From: an uncultured Actinomycetales bacterium
GTDB taxonomy: Bacteria; Actinomycetota; Actinomycetes; S36-B12
DNA length: 42,238 nucleotides
Direction of reading: 5' to 3'
NCBI GenBank assembly: GCA_913063435.1
Contig: CAJXYI010000023.1
Coordinates: 1-42,238, forward strand
The position numbers were made by a program, and so were the translations under genes. The notes below the pieces were generated by a model. It did not search any database and had not been told where the DNA came from. It saw only the letters and a list, made by a program, of their open reading frames with translations. The first letter of the stretch is position 1, and the number at the start of each line of letters is the position of its first letter. Below are positions 29,176 through 37,498 of this stretch, one piece after another.

Positions 29176-32100
29176 GAGCCGACAGCACCGCCAGCAGCGC
29201 CTCCGGCGCAGAGGAGCGATCAGGCCACGGAATCGCCGCCGCCACCAGTGCGGAGGCAGCAAGCGGCGCGACCGCCATCACCGAACGCCACTGACGTGGA
29301 CTCGAAGATCCCGACCGCACGGACAACCTCCACGTCCCGGCGAGCCCGACTGCGCAGATGATGAGACCGGGGAAGCCGACGAGTGCCGTGGCGCTGACCA
29401 TCGCGAGCGCAGCGAGGGTCCATCGTCCAGCCCGCGATGAGCCCGGGACCGCCGCACCGTGTCGCCGACGGACAGGAACCATCAGCAGCAAAAGCAGGCC
29501 CGCGACAGCGATGGCCCCCAGGAGCAGTCCGTACCGATAGGCGCCATTGGGCGAGAAATCGACCGAGACCTCACCACCCGCCCCCGGCGGGACAACCCAA
29601 GCCTGTCGCCAACCATCGACTCTGATCGGCTCCAAAGACACACCATCGATACTCGCCCCCCAACCGGGATTGGCGTTCTCGGTCAGTTCCAGTAGCCGCG
29701 GCTCATCGGAGAACGGGATGACGATCTCGCGATGCGCCGCTTGCCACTCGATGACCTCGACGTCGCCCGTGATCGCGAACCCTCTGGCACCCGCAGAGGC
29801 ACTGGCGATCGGATCCAACACGACCGATTCCACGAGGAAGGCAGGGCTGGCAGCAACCTGCAGTCGATGGGTTCCGGGATCGAGCTGCACGGAGCGCACA
29901 TCACAGGGGGTCGCCGCTACTACCGCATCGGTCAGAGCCTCACCGACCGTCATCGTCACCGCGGTGCGTGTGACGACTCGACCATCGATGACGACGGTCG
30001 GCCCGAACCCACAGGGCACGGCCACGTTCTGGCCGGGCAACGGTCCCTTCGCGAGGTCATTGGCACCCAGGACTGTGACCTCGCTGATCCCGATCGGTAA
30101 CGGTTCGATACTCCCGGTGACGGGATCGATGCTGCGCAGTCCCACGGTGTTGTCGAACCGCAATGTCAGACTCGTCGCCTCCTGAGCCGGCACCCGAACT
30201 CGGCCGAAGTCATCGACGACTGACGTCGTCTCCACGCCGTTGACGACGACGGTGACGGTCAACGGCAGTGACACCGCCAACCGAGGGTCGACACTCAGGC
30301 GGACACCCTGGACGGTTCGCAGTTGCGGCCATGTCAGGCGCAGGCTCGGACGTCGATCATCCGGTCCGGCTATCCACGCGGTCTCCAGCGATCCATCGAC
30401 GGCAGCCTGCGGGCGGGCCGCAGGATCGTCGACGAGCGTCGAACTGGCCTGCGCGACGATCGCATCCGCTGACAGCGGGGTGAGGAGGTCTGCGAGCGCC
30501 TGACCAGGACGGGGGCGAACTCTGACCCCGATCCGCAAATCCTCTGCTCCCGCAGTCGCGAACTGCCGATCGATGCCCGCTCGCTCGGGACCGGCCACCG
30601 CGAGTCCGTCATCGCATTGGATGACCCCACCCACCGATAGGCAGCCGGAGCGTTCCCCCCGCTGGGCTGTGAACACCGCCGGTCCTGAGTCCAGCAGTCC
30701 GGGAACCACGAGGGATCGATCGATGGGGGCGGGCAGGTCGACCTCGCGAATCCCGAAACCGCCTCCGATCAGCGTTCGACCTCCCTCGCCCTGAGTCTCG
30801 ATCAGCGTGATGCGCAGTCGGGTCGTCTCACCCCGGGGAACGACGATCTCCTGCCAGCCGTCGGTGCCATCGACCTCCGTCGTGACGCTGCCCTGGTCCG
30901 TGGTGGCCTTGATGACAGCGGGTGCGTCATCAGAACCCAGCGACGACGTACCGACCAGCCGGAGCCGGAGGATCGACTGATCGATGCGCACCGGCTCGGT
31001 CCACTCCACCTGCCACCATTGACCGACTCCGCTCCCGGATTCCCCCGACCGCCATGCGGTCTCCGGGTCCCCGTCGATCGCCGAATAGGGATCGGACTGC
31101 TGACCCAGAGAGCGGACGGCGTCGACATCCGATCCCGATGATGATGCGCTGACGGTGCCGCCATCGAACACCGCAACCGTCTGGAAGGACGTGCGATCCT
31201 CCACATCGTCTCGTTGCACATAGTCGTGCACCGCACGATCTGCTGCATAGTCCGCATCCGCGGTGAGCACGCTCGTGCGGTTGTTCCAACTACGACCGAA
31301 GATGACCTCGCTGCGCAGGTTGGAGTCGGTGAGGGCTCGCCGGAACGCCACTCCCGACTCTGCGATCCCGGTCAGGCTCGCCTCGTCGCCGTCCAGCACC
31401 GCCACCGTGCCCGAACCGATGAGCCCGGCATCGATGAGATCGACAACCCCCTCGCTAGCGCCGCTGACGACCAACGCATCGCGCAAGGGACGCACAGCGA
31501 CCCTCGGATCCGATCCGGCCGCCTGGGAGTCCACCCGCCAGATCTCCACGGCCGTATTGGCATCGATCAAACCGGTGTCGATCACCGTGGTCTCCGTGCG
31601 AAACGGTGGAATGACCGGCCCGAAACCGGCAACCGGAGTGAACCCACCCGAGCGGATCAGTGCCTGCCGGATCGCCTCGGGGCGAGCCGACCCCGTGCGA
31701 CGCCGATCGAGGTCGTTACGGATCACCACCCAGTCGATCCCAGCCCGACTGACCGCGGCAGCGAGACCCGGCGACCCGCGCCCGGACGTCACCCGTTCGG
31801 CGATCGCGTCCAACCAGCGGATCGCCCCCGCACCGGCGAGCGGCACGGCATCACGCACGACCCAGGGCGTCTCGCCCAGGGCCTGCAACGGTTCATCGTT
31901 CACCCGTCCCCACCCGTAGATGCCGAACGAGGCACCCGGCAGGACGAGCGCCCGCCCCGATGACTCCTGGTCGGCCAGCCACGATGAGGCCTCGCTCCAA
32001 TAGCCGGGAAGTTCGGCGAAACTTCGATCCCGAGTGAGTTCGCCAGACAGCGCCGGCCACGCCGATGCGGTCATCGATACCACGAGTGCACCGATACCGA

Positions 32101-33343
32101 CCGTCGCCAGCACTCGCCCTGGCGACGTGCGTCGCCGCCGGTGGGCGATCAACCACTGCACCGCGAAGGCGACCCCGATGGCGATGGGCAGTCGGATGAG
32201 CACCTCGAACTTGTGCGTGTTGCGCAACGGCGCGAGCGCACCGTCGAGTAGGGACCGCAGGAATTCGCTGCCGAGGCCGGACCAGGGGCCGATATGCCCG
32301 ATCCCCACCGCGACCCAACCGATCAGCAATCCACCGACGAGGAACGTCCGCCATCGGGGCCCCCAGCCACCGCTCAGCGCCAAGCCCCCCACTCCCACGG
32401 CAGCGACGAGCCCCGTCGCCGCAATGAGCACCGGCTCGGTCACCAGGGACCAACCGCTCGGCCACACCGGGCCTGCACCATCCGCGATGTAGGCCACCCA
32501 CTGCGAGGTTCCGCGCACGATGGTGTCGGGGGCGGTGATGGATGTCGTCACCGACGCCGACTCGATCCAGTCCAGGAACGGCGGCGAATATCGACCGAGG
32601 AGCAGCAGTGGCAATACCCACCACAGCGTTGCGGCTGCGACCGCGAGACTCCACCACCCGACCAGCACCCATCGGGCACGGCCGCTGAACCGCGTGAGGA
32701 TCCACCACGCCGCAAGGGGTAGTACCGCAGCGCTGGCCACGGCGTTGACGCCACCCGCGGCGAAGACTGCGACACCCGACAGTGCCGCCGCCCGGCGATA
32801 GGACCCGCCCTGCGCCACCGCGACCAAGGGGATCAGCACCCATGGGGCCACGGCGTAGGGCAGCACCTCGACCGACAGCACACCGAGCTCGGTGACCATT
32901 CGCGGGCCGAGCGCGAACGCCAGACCGGCCAGGAGTCGGGGGGCGAAGCCGTCGACCCCCAGCAACCGCGCAAGTCGCACGATGCCCAGGAACGCTGTGA
33001 CCAGCAGGACCGACCACCACAGCCGCTGCACCACCCAGTCGGGAATCCCCACGACGTCACCGGTCCAGAAGAACGGACCCATCGGGAAGAAATAGCCGTA
33101 TCCCTGGTTCGTCAACTGGCCGAAGAAGCCGAGCGGCTCCCACAGGTTCAGTGCCCGCGCCAGCAAGCCACCGGGATCGACGGTGAGATCGAGTTTCGTG
33201 TCGGCTGCGATGCGGCCGGGGTCCTGAACGAACGCAACGGCGACCAGTCCCAGACACACGGCCAACCAACGCCACCGGATCGTGGCATTCGGCCCTCGAC
33301 CGTCGGTCTCGTTCGTGACTTGCGATGACGATGCGGCTGCCAT
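29084..33343 (-). CDS. aftD: alpha-(1->3)-arabinofuranosyltransferase, AftD-like (DUF3367)
   Basis: Very large membrane glycosyltransferase of 1419 residues. In mycobacteria AftD adds arabinofuranose branches to arabinogalactan and lipoarabinomannan from decaprenyl-phospho-arabinose. The N-terminal GT-C part (about 20-480) has about eleven helices; just after the first comes DTKLDL (48-53), the expected place of the catalytic aspartate in this fold. A large extracytoplasmic part follows, with two discoidin (F5/8C)-like carbohydrate-binding modules recognisable near residues 745-800 (AIDGDPETAWRSG) and 970-1010 (AVDGSLETAWIAG). C-terminal helices lie near 1290-1320 and 1340-1410. The ATG at 33343 overlaps the methyltransferase stop (TGATG). 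Exact linkage specificity is inferred from the family. Confidence 0.88.
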   Translation of the reverse strand: MAAASSSQVTNETDGRGPNATIRWRWLAVCLGLVAVAFVQDPGRIAADTKLDLTVDPGGLLARALNLWEPLGFFGQLTNQGYGYFFPMGPFFWTGDVVGIPDWVVQRLWWSVLLVTAFLGIVRLARLLGVDGFAPRLLAGLAFALGPRMVTELGVLSVEVLPYAVAPWVLIPLVAVAQGGSYRRAAALSGVAVFAAGGVNAVASAAVLPLAAWWILTRFSGRARWVLVGWWSLAVAAATLWWVLPLLLLGRYSPPFLDWIESASVTTSITAPDTIVRGTSQWVAYIADGAGPVWPSGWSLVTEPVLIAATGLVAAVGVGGLALSGGWGPRWRTFLVGGLLIGWVAVGIGHIGPWSGLGSEFLRSLLDGALAPLRNTHKFEVLIRLPIAIGVAFAVQWLIAHRRRRTSPGRVLATVGIGALVVSMTASAWPALSGELTRDRSFAELPGYWSEASSWLADQESSGRALVLPGASFGIYGWGRVNDEPLQALGETPWVVRDAVPLAGAGAIRWLDAIAERVTSGRGSPGLAAAVSRAGIDWVVIRNDLDRRRTGSARPEAIRQALIRSGGFTPVAGFGPVIPPFRTETTVIDTGLIDANTAVEIWRVDSQAAGSDPRVAVRPLRDALVVSGASEGVVDLIDAGLIGSGTVAVLDGDEASLTGIAESGVAFRRALTDSNLRSEVIFGRSWNNRTSVLTADADYAADRAVHDYVQRDDVEDRTSFQTVAVFDGGTVSASSSGSDVDAVRSLGQQSDPYSAIDGDPETAWRSGESGSGVGQWWQVEWTEPVRIDQSILRLRLVGTSSLGSDDAPAVIKATTDQGSVTTEVDGTDGWQEIVVPRGETTRLRITLIETQGEGGRTLIGGGFGIREVDLPAPIDRSLVVPGLLDSGPAVFTAQRGERSGCLSVGGVIQCDDGLAVAGPERAGIDRQFATAGAEDLRIGVRVRPRPGQALADLLTPLSADAIVAQASSTLVDDPAARPQAAVDGSLETAWIAGPDDRRPSLRLTWPQLRTVQGVRLSVDPRLAVSLPLTVTVVVNGVETTSVVDDFGRVRVPAQEATSLTLRFDNTVGLRSIDPVTGSIEPLPIGISEVTVLGANDLAKGPLPGQNVAVPCGFGPTVVIDGRVVTRTAVTMTVGEALTDAVVAATPCDVRSVQLDPGTHRLQVAASPAFLVESVVLDPIASASAGARGFAITGDVEVIEWQAAHREIVIPFSDEPRLLELTENANPGWGASIDGVSLEPIRVDGWRQAWVVPPGAGGEVSVDFSPNGAYRYGLLLGAIAVAGLLLLLMVPVRRRHGAAVPGSSRAGRWTLAALAMVSATALVGFPGLIICAVGLAGTWRLSVRSGSSSPRQWRSVMAVAPLAASALVAAAIPWPDRSSAPEALLAVLSALTVLGLAAVAAPRRIGFPSGDGSGAESDAR

Positions 33344-34143
33344 CACGGATCGATCCGTCGGGTATCCCTGCGGCGGGAGATGATCATCACGTTCCAGCAC
33401 ACGATTTCCCGCAGGACCGGCACCCGCATCAGTACCGACGCCCATGACGGTAGATAGCGCGGGACCACACCGAGCACCTCGATGTCCACCGACCGCTTCG
33501 CCCAGCGGATGCCATCGATAGCATGCACCGCGAACAGCGAACTTCCGAATCGGTTCTTCGGTTCGTGCCCGTGGCGACGTCGATAGCGACGCGCCGCGAA
33601 TTCCCCGCCCAGCAGGTGCCACGGTGCAGTTTCATGGCCACCCCATGGCCCCCACCACAGCGTGTAGGACAGGACGACCGTGCCGCCGGGACGCGTCACC
33701 CGCACCATTTCATCGGCCATCGACCAGGGGTACCGCACGTGCTCGGCGACATTCGAGGAGTAGACGACGTCGAAGGTACCGTCCGGAAACGGCAGACACG
33801 TGCCGTCGGCCTGAACGGTTCGACGCGAGGGCGTGCGCCCATGCAGCCGCATCTCGCCAGCATCGGCGTCGACGGCGATGTAGCGGGCACCGCGCTCCGC
33901 GAAGGCGTCCTCGAAGTAGCCGGGTCCCCCGCCCACGTCCAAGACCAGCGCCTCATCCAGGGGGTGCCATGAGTCGACCTGAGCAGCGGAATCAGCGGCG
34001 AGTGCCCGATAGAACCGATCCGGGTCGCTCTGTTCGACGAGGAAGGCCGAGAACAGCCGACGTGACCGCGCGAGGTCGGGACGCCATCCCGACCCTGGCT
34101 GCTCTCGCATGGACTGACCTGGCACCGCCTGACGGTATCCCAC
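33343..34143 (-). CDS. class I SAM-dependent methyltransferase
   Basis: The 266 residues show the class I methyltransferase fold: motif I VLDVGGGPGYFEDAF (67-81), an acidic residue after strand 2 (YIAVDADAGE), motif II/III DGTFDVVYSSNVAEHV and MVRVTRPGGTVVLSY. The C-terminal part has a possible membrane-associated hydrophobic stretch. The relative in M. tuberculosis, from memory, is Rv0224c. It is coupled to the aftD-like gene by a TGATG overlap, so it probably modifies a component of the same glycan or its lipid carrier. The GTG at 34143 is taken as the start; ATG 34110 (eleven codons later) is equally possible. Confidence 0.85.
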   Translation of the reverse strand: MGYRQAVPGQSMREQPGSGWRPDLARSRRLFSAFLVEQSDPDRFYRALAADSAAQVDSWHPLDEALVLDVGGGPGYFEDAFAERGARYIAVDADAGEMRLHGRTPSRRTVQADGTCLPFPDGTFDVVYSSNVAEHVRYPWSMADEMVRVTRPGGTVVLSYTLWWGPWGGHETAPWHLLGGEFAARRYRRRHGHEPKNRFGSSLFAVHAIDGIRWAKRSVDIEVLGVVPRYLPSWASVLMRVPVLREIVCWNVMIISRRRDTRRIDP

Positions 34144-34161
34144 CCCCGATACCTGTTTCTC

Positions 34162-34171
34162 AGGCTACGGT
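34162..34171. promoter_or_regulatory. Overlapping divergent -10 boxes (TACGGT plus; TAGCCT minus)
   Basis: On the plus strand TACGGT (34166-34171) ends six bases before the GT4 ATG at 34178, giving a leaderless transcript. On the minus strand TAGCCT (34167-34162) would start transcription near 34154, about 10 bases before the methyltransferase GTG. The two boxes share a TA step, so polymerase could open the site in either direction but not both at once. Confidence 0.45.
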
Positions 34172-34172
34172 G

Positions 34173-34190
34173 ACCCGATGCGCATCGGGT
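34173..34190. repeat. 18-bp perfect palindrome spanning the GT4 start codon
   Basis: ACCCGATGCGCATCGGGT equals its reverse complement and contains the ATG at 34178-34180. It lies directly downstream of the -10 box, where a bound repressor would block both initiation and promoter escape. As RNA it could also hide the start codon in a hairpin. Partly constrained by the MRIG coding sequence, so chance cannot be excluded. Confidence 0.6.
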
Positions 34191-35341
34191 GGCTGAACTG
34201 GCGCGACACTGCGCATCCCGAGGGTGGCGGCTCCGAGGTGTACATGGAGCAGCTCGCCGCCGGGCTGGTGGAGCGCGGCCATGAGGTGACGATCGTGTGC
34301 GCAGAGCATGACCGGGCGCCGGCTCACGAAATCCGCGAAGGGATCCGATTCCATCGCCTGGGTAGCAAACTGGGCGTCTATTCACGAGCCCGCAAACTGC
34401 TGCGCTCAGGTGCCCTGGGGCCGCTGGATGTCATCGTGGATACCCAGAATGGAGTTCCGTTCTTCGCTCCCTGGGCGACGCGCACGCCTGTTGTCGTCCT
34501 CGTCCACCATGTGCATCGGGAGCAATGGCCGGTGATCTACGGACCGGTTCGCTCGCGTGCAGGCTGGTGGGTCGAGTCGCGATTGTCGCCCCGGGTCTAT
34601 CGGCACCATCGATACGTCGCAGTCTCCCAACGAACCCGGGATGAATTGGTATCCCTGGGTATCAGCGCCGATCGAATCACCGTGGTGCACAACGGAATAC
34701 GAATGCGTGACCTGGGGACTCCACCGCGGCTATCGAGGGCCGCCGATGGCGACCGACCGACGATCACCGTGCTCGGCCGGCTGGTACCGCACAAGCAGAT
34801 CGAACACGTCTTGACGGCCGCGTCGGCGCTACGCCATCACGTTCCGCACCTGCGGGTCATCGTCGTCGGAGATGGGTGGTGGGCGACTCGACTGCACGAG
34901 ATGAGCACCTCGCTGGGGCTGGACGACATCGTGGAGTTCACCGGTTTCGTCGACGAGGACACCAAGGACGCGCTGCTCCACCAGACCTGGGTACTGGCTC
35001 TGCCCTCCCTGAAGGAAGGCTGGGGACTCGTGGTGATGGAAGCCGCCGCTCGTGGTGTTCCCTCGGTCGCCTATTCGCAAGCCGGTGGAGTGGCCGAATC
35101 GGTGTTGGCCGATCAGACCGGCATCCTCGCCGGCCCCGGCTACGACATTGCAGAGTTCACTGAGGCACTGCGCCGACTGCTCACCGATGATGATCTGCGT
35201 CACCGCCTAGGGCGCAATGCCTACGAGCGAGCCGCGAGTTTCGATTGGCAGGTCAGTGCGAAGGCGTTCGAGACCGCACTCCTCGAGGCGGTTGGTTCGC
35301 AACGGATCGGCAACGAGTCTGTTCCTGATTCAATTCAGTGA
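34178..35341 (+). CDS. glycosyltransferase family 4
   Basis: GT-B-fold retaining glycosyltransferase of 387 residues. The N-terminal acceptor domain begins MRIGWLNWRDTAHPEGGGSE; the C-terminal donor domain has VLGRLVPHKQIEHVL and the GT4 signature EGWGLVVMEAAARGVPSVA with both glutamates, followed by GILAGPGYD. No membrane helix, so it acts at the inner face of the membrane. The M. tuberculosis relative, from memory, is Rv0225. The sugar donor is unknown; GDP-mannose or another NDP-sugar is possible. Start supported by the TACGGT box; there is no Shine-Dalgarno sequence. Confidence 0.88.
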   Translation: MRIGWLNWRDTAHPEGGGSEVYMEQLAAGLVERGHEVTIVCAEHDRAPAHEIREGIRFHRLGSKLGVYSRARKLLRSGALGPLDVIVDTQNGVPFFAPWATRTPVVVLVHHVHREQWPVIYGPVRSRAGWWVESRLSPRVYRHHRYVAVSQRTRDELVSLGISADRITVVHNGIRMRDLGTPPRLSRAADGDRPTITVLGRLVPHKQIEHVLTAASALRHHVPHLRVIVVGDGWWATRLHEMSTSLGLDDIVEFTGFVDEDTKDALLHQTWVLALPSLKEGWGLVVMEAAARGVPSVAYSQAGGVAESVLADQTGILAGPGYDIAEFTEALRRLLTDDDLRHRLGRNAYERAASFDWQVSAKAFETALLEAVGSQRIGNESVPDSIQ

Positions 35342-35395
35342 ACCGACCACGACCGTGTGATCGTTGCGGATGATCGCCCCGATCAGTTGGCGGAG

Positions 35396-35602
35396 TTAGT
35401 TGGTGGAGCCGTACACGACGTACGGAGCGTCCACCGTCGGGGGGACGGCGGTTTGCGAGGAGATGATGCCGAAGGCTGCACCGCCGGCCAGAACGGCACC
35501 GACAACGGCTGCCACGATCGGTCCGATCACCGCGCCCATGGGCTTCCTCATTTCTGCGTCGTCCGCCGGAGGGACCGGCGACTGAGCGGGATTGCTGCGC
35601 AC
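35396..35602 (-). CDS. small membrane protein, DUF2613-like
   Basis: Encodes at most 68 residues: a hydrophilic N-terminus, one glycine/alanine-rich membrane helix (about 23-48) and a short external tail ending in VYGSTN. The size, single helix and YGS-type ending resemble DUF2613 proteins, such as the small protein encoded beside aftD in M. tuberculosis (Rv0236A, from memory). The start is uncertain: GTG 35602 gives 68 residues, while ATG 35548 or 35536 gives 50 or 46. A TAGCGT box directly touches the GTG, which favours a downstream start. It follows the large membrane-protein gene by 70 bases on the same strand. Function unknown. Confidence 0.6.
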   Translation of the reverse strand: MRSNPAQSPVPPADDAEMRKPMGAVIGPIVAAVVGAVLAGGAAFGIISSQTAVPPTVDAPYVVYGSTN

Positions 35603-35672
35603 ACGCTAGCACCCTCGGATGGCGTCGCGGGGTCTTCCGCGCCGATTTGCCAACCGTGCGGAGCCGGCGCTC

Positions 35673-37478
35673 TCAGCGTCTCCGTCGGCGCTTAGAACTC
35701 CCGATCCGGGTCATGCCTGCGCCGACCATCACGAGGCGCGTGACGATGATCATCGCCAGGCCCAGCAGCACGAGCAGATCCACCACGATCACCAGCCAGG
35801 CACCCGAAGGCAGGGGTTGGGCATCGACCGGGGTCGCCACCGGCAATTCCCACACTGCCAGGTCCCCCTCCTGCCAGACCGGCTCGAGACCGGCTAACGC
35901 TTGGGGTTCGGGCTCCGGTCGCTGTGCTGACTCGACGAGCACCCAGCGGGCGCCGAGTTCGGGCATCACCTCGGACAGGGGCCGACCGTCATCGAGGGTC
36001 CGGCCGAGCACCCCTGAGCGGGGGTCGTCACCCGGAACGACCACGATGCCACCGCCGCGAGACACCGGCAGGGCGTCGGCCGCGATGGAGGTGCGCGGCA
36101 ACCAACGCGGTGCCGGATCGAGCACCGTACGTCCGGCGTTGAAATCGAAAACGCGGAACGTCGACCACGGGAGCACCACCACATCGCCTGACTCCTGCTG
36201 ATCTGCAAAGAACTGTCGCATCTGGTGCCACTGTGCGGGGTAGTCCACCGCCGACAGCCGACCGCCGACACCCAGTGCTGCATCAGGAAGCAGCGCAATC
36301 GGAATCAGCACGCCCGCGACGATCAGGCTGCGCCGGGCCGTCACGTCCGACACACGCTGCCATCCACGGCGCAGTCCGAGTGCGGCGGTGACTGCGATCA
36401 GCAGCACCAGCGGGGCCAGCAGTTTGTGCGAATCGCGGGCCAGACCAGCCCCGGGGACGCTCGTGATCACGTCCGCCCAGACTGTCGGGGCCAGTGCTGA
36501 GGCCACCGCCATCGCCCAACCGAGGATCGCGATCGCCGTCCACCAACCGGCCACGGCGCGCCCGAGCATTCTGCGCAGACTCGGCCACCCCGCGATCGCC
36601 GCTGCGAACACGAGAACCGTCAAGACCAGCGAGATTGGAGTCTCACGTGACGCCGGCACCGCATCCGCGTTCCACAATCCCCCGCCACCGAGTGCGGTCA
36701 CCGCCGCACCCCACGGTCCCTCCGAACGCAGCGCGAATACCGACGCTCCGGCCGCATCAGCACTCCCCTCGTCGGGATGCAGCAGGGCGGGCAGGATCCA
36801 CGGGAGGTTCACGGCGATCGCGGAAACCGCAAGCGCCCCCTTGCGTTTCGCGTCCGCTACACCCCCGATGAGGGCGAGTGGGACGGCGACGACGACGACC
36901 AGAATTCCCCCGGATGGAACGAGGGCACCCAGGGCGCACCAGCCGATCAAGGCAGTCGCACCTGCGCCCGTCGTGCGCACCCGGATGGCACTGGCGATCG
37001 CCCATGGCGTCGCCGCATATGCCAGGAGCAGTGCCCAGTGGCCCTGGACCAACCGCTCGACCAGGAAGGGATTCCAGATCGCCAGCGTGGCGGCGACGAG
37101 TTGCGCACCTCGTCCCGCGGAACGCACCAGGCGCGCTGTGCCCATGCCCGCGAGGATCGGAATCGCCAACAACACGGCGTGCTGCAGCCATGCACCATCG
37201 ATGACGGTGGTGAGCACGGCCACCACGGCGTCCTGCGGCACCGCGCGAGGCAGCCCCCCACCCAGACCGATCGAGGCTGGGAGCAGATCCTGCCGGGGCA
37301 CGAACACCATGTCGTAGGTCAACACGAATCCCGGCGCCAGTGCCGGCCCGAGCAACAGCATGCTGAGCAGCACCACCCAGCCGGGCACGAGCCATCCCGA
37401 CCAGCCCGACCACCCGGATGCCTGCCGACGCCCATCGTGATCCGTGGCGTCACTCGACAACTGCGGATCGGTGGCCAT
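35673..37478 (-). CDS. polytopic membrane protein of the envelope-glycan cluster (Rv0226c-like, possible GT-C enzyme)
   Basis: The 601-residue product has about twelve transmembrane helices over residues 30-420, then an external domain of about 130 residues (DVVVLPWSTFRVFDFNAG, WVLVESAQ), one last helix and a basic tail ending in RRRRRR. The layout is like GT-C glycosyltransferases and like a small relative of the AftD-type protein in this cluster; the early loop TYDMVF could hold an acidic catalytic residue. From memory M. tuberculosis Rv0226c is in the equivalent place. No function is assigned. It is divergent from the flippase gene with only 20 bases between the start codons. Confidence 0.75.
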   Translation of the reverse strand: MATDPQLSSDATDHDGRRQASGWSGWSGWLVPGWVVLLSMLLLGPALAPGFVLTYDMVFVPRQDLLPASIGLGGGLPRAVPQDAVVAVLTTVIDGAWLQHAVLLAIPILAGMGTARLVRSAGRGAQLVAATLAIWNPFLVERLVQGHWALLLAYAATPWAIASAIRVRTTGAGATALIGWCALGALVPSGGILVVVVAVPLALIGGVADAKRKGALAVSAIAVNLPWILPALLHPDEGSADAAGASVFALRSEGPWGAAVTALGGGGLWNADAVPASRETPISLVLTVLVFAAAIAGWPSLRRMLGRAVAGWWTAIAILGWAMAVASALAPTVWADVITSVPGAGLARDSHKLLAPLVLLIAVTAALGLRRGWQRVSDVTARRSLIVAGVLIPIALLPDAALGVGGRLSAVDYPAQWHQMRQFFADQQESGDVVVLPWSTFRVFDFNAGRTVLDPAPRWLPRTSIAADALPVSRGGGIVVVPGDDPRSGVLGRTLDDGRPLSEVMPELGARWVLVESAQRPEPEPQALAGLEPVWQEGDLAVWELPVATPVDAQPLPSGAWLVIVVDLLVLLGLAMIIVTRLVMVGAGMTRIGSSKRRRRR

Positions 37479-37483
37479 GGCGC

Positions 37484-37491
37484 ACTATCGT
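37484..37491. promoter_or_regulatory. Overlapping divergent -10 boxes (TATCGT plus; GATAGT minus)
   Basis: The plus-strand TATCGT (37486-37491) ends seven bases before the flippase GTG at 37499. The minus-strand GATAGT (37489-37484) ends five bases before the ATG at 37478 and matches TANNNT except at the first base. Both mRNAs would be leaderless or nearly so, from one shared melting site. The plus-strand box is the stronger call. Confidence 0.45.
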
Positions 37492-37498
37492 GACACCG

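Noticed and set aside
31893-33020. 375-codon minus-strand frame inside the aftD-like gene
   Set aside because: Arg/Ala/Gly-rich shadow of the membrane-domain coding sequence, with no start context or similarity.
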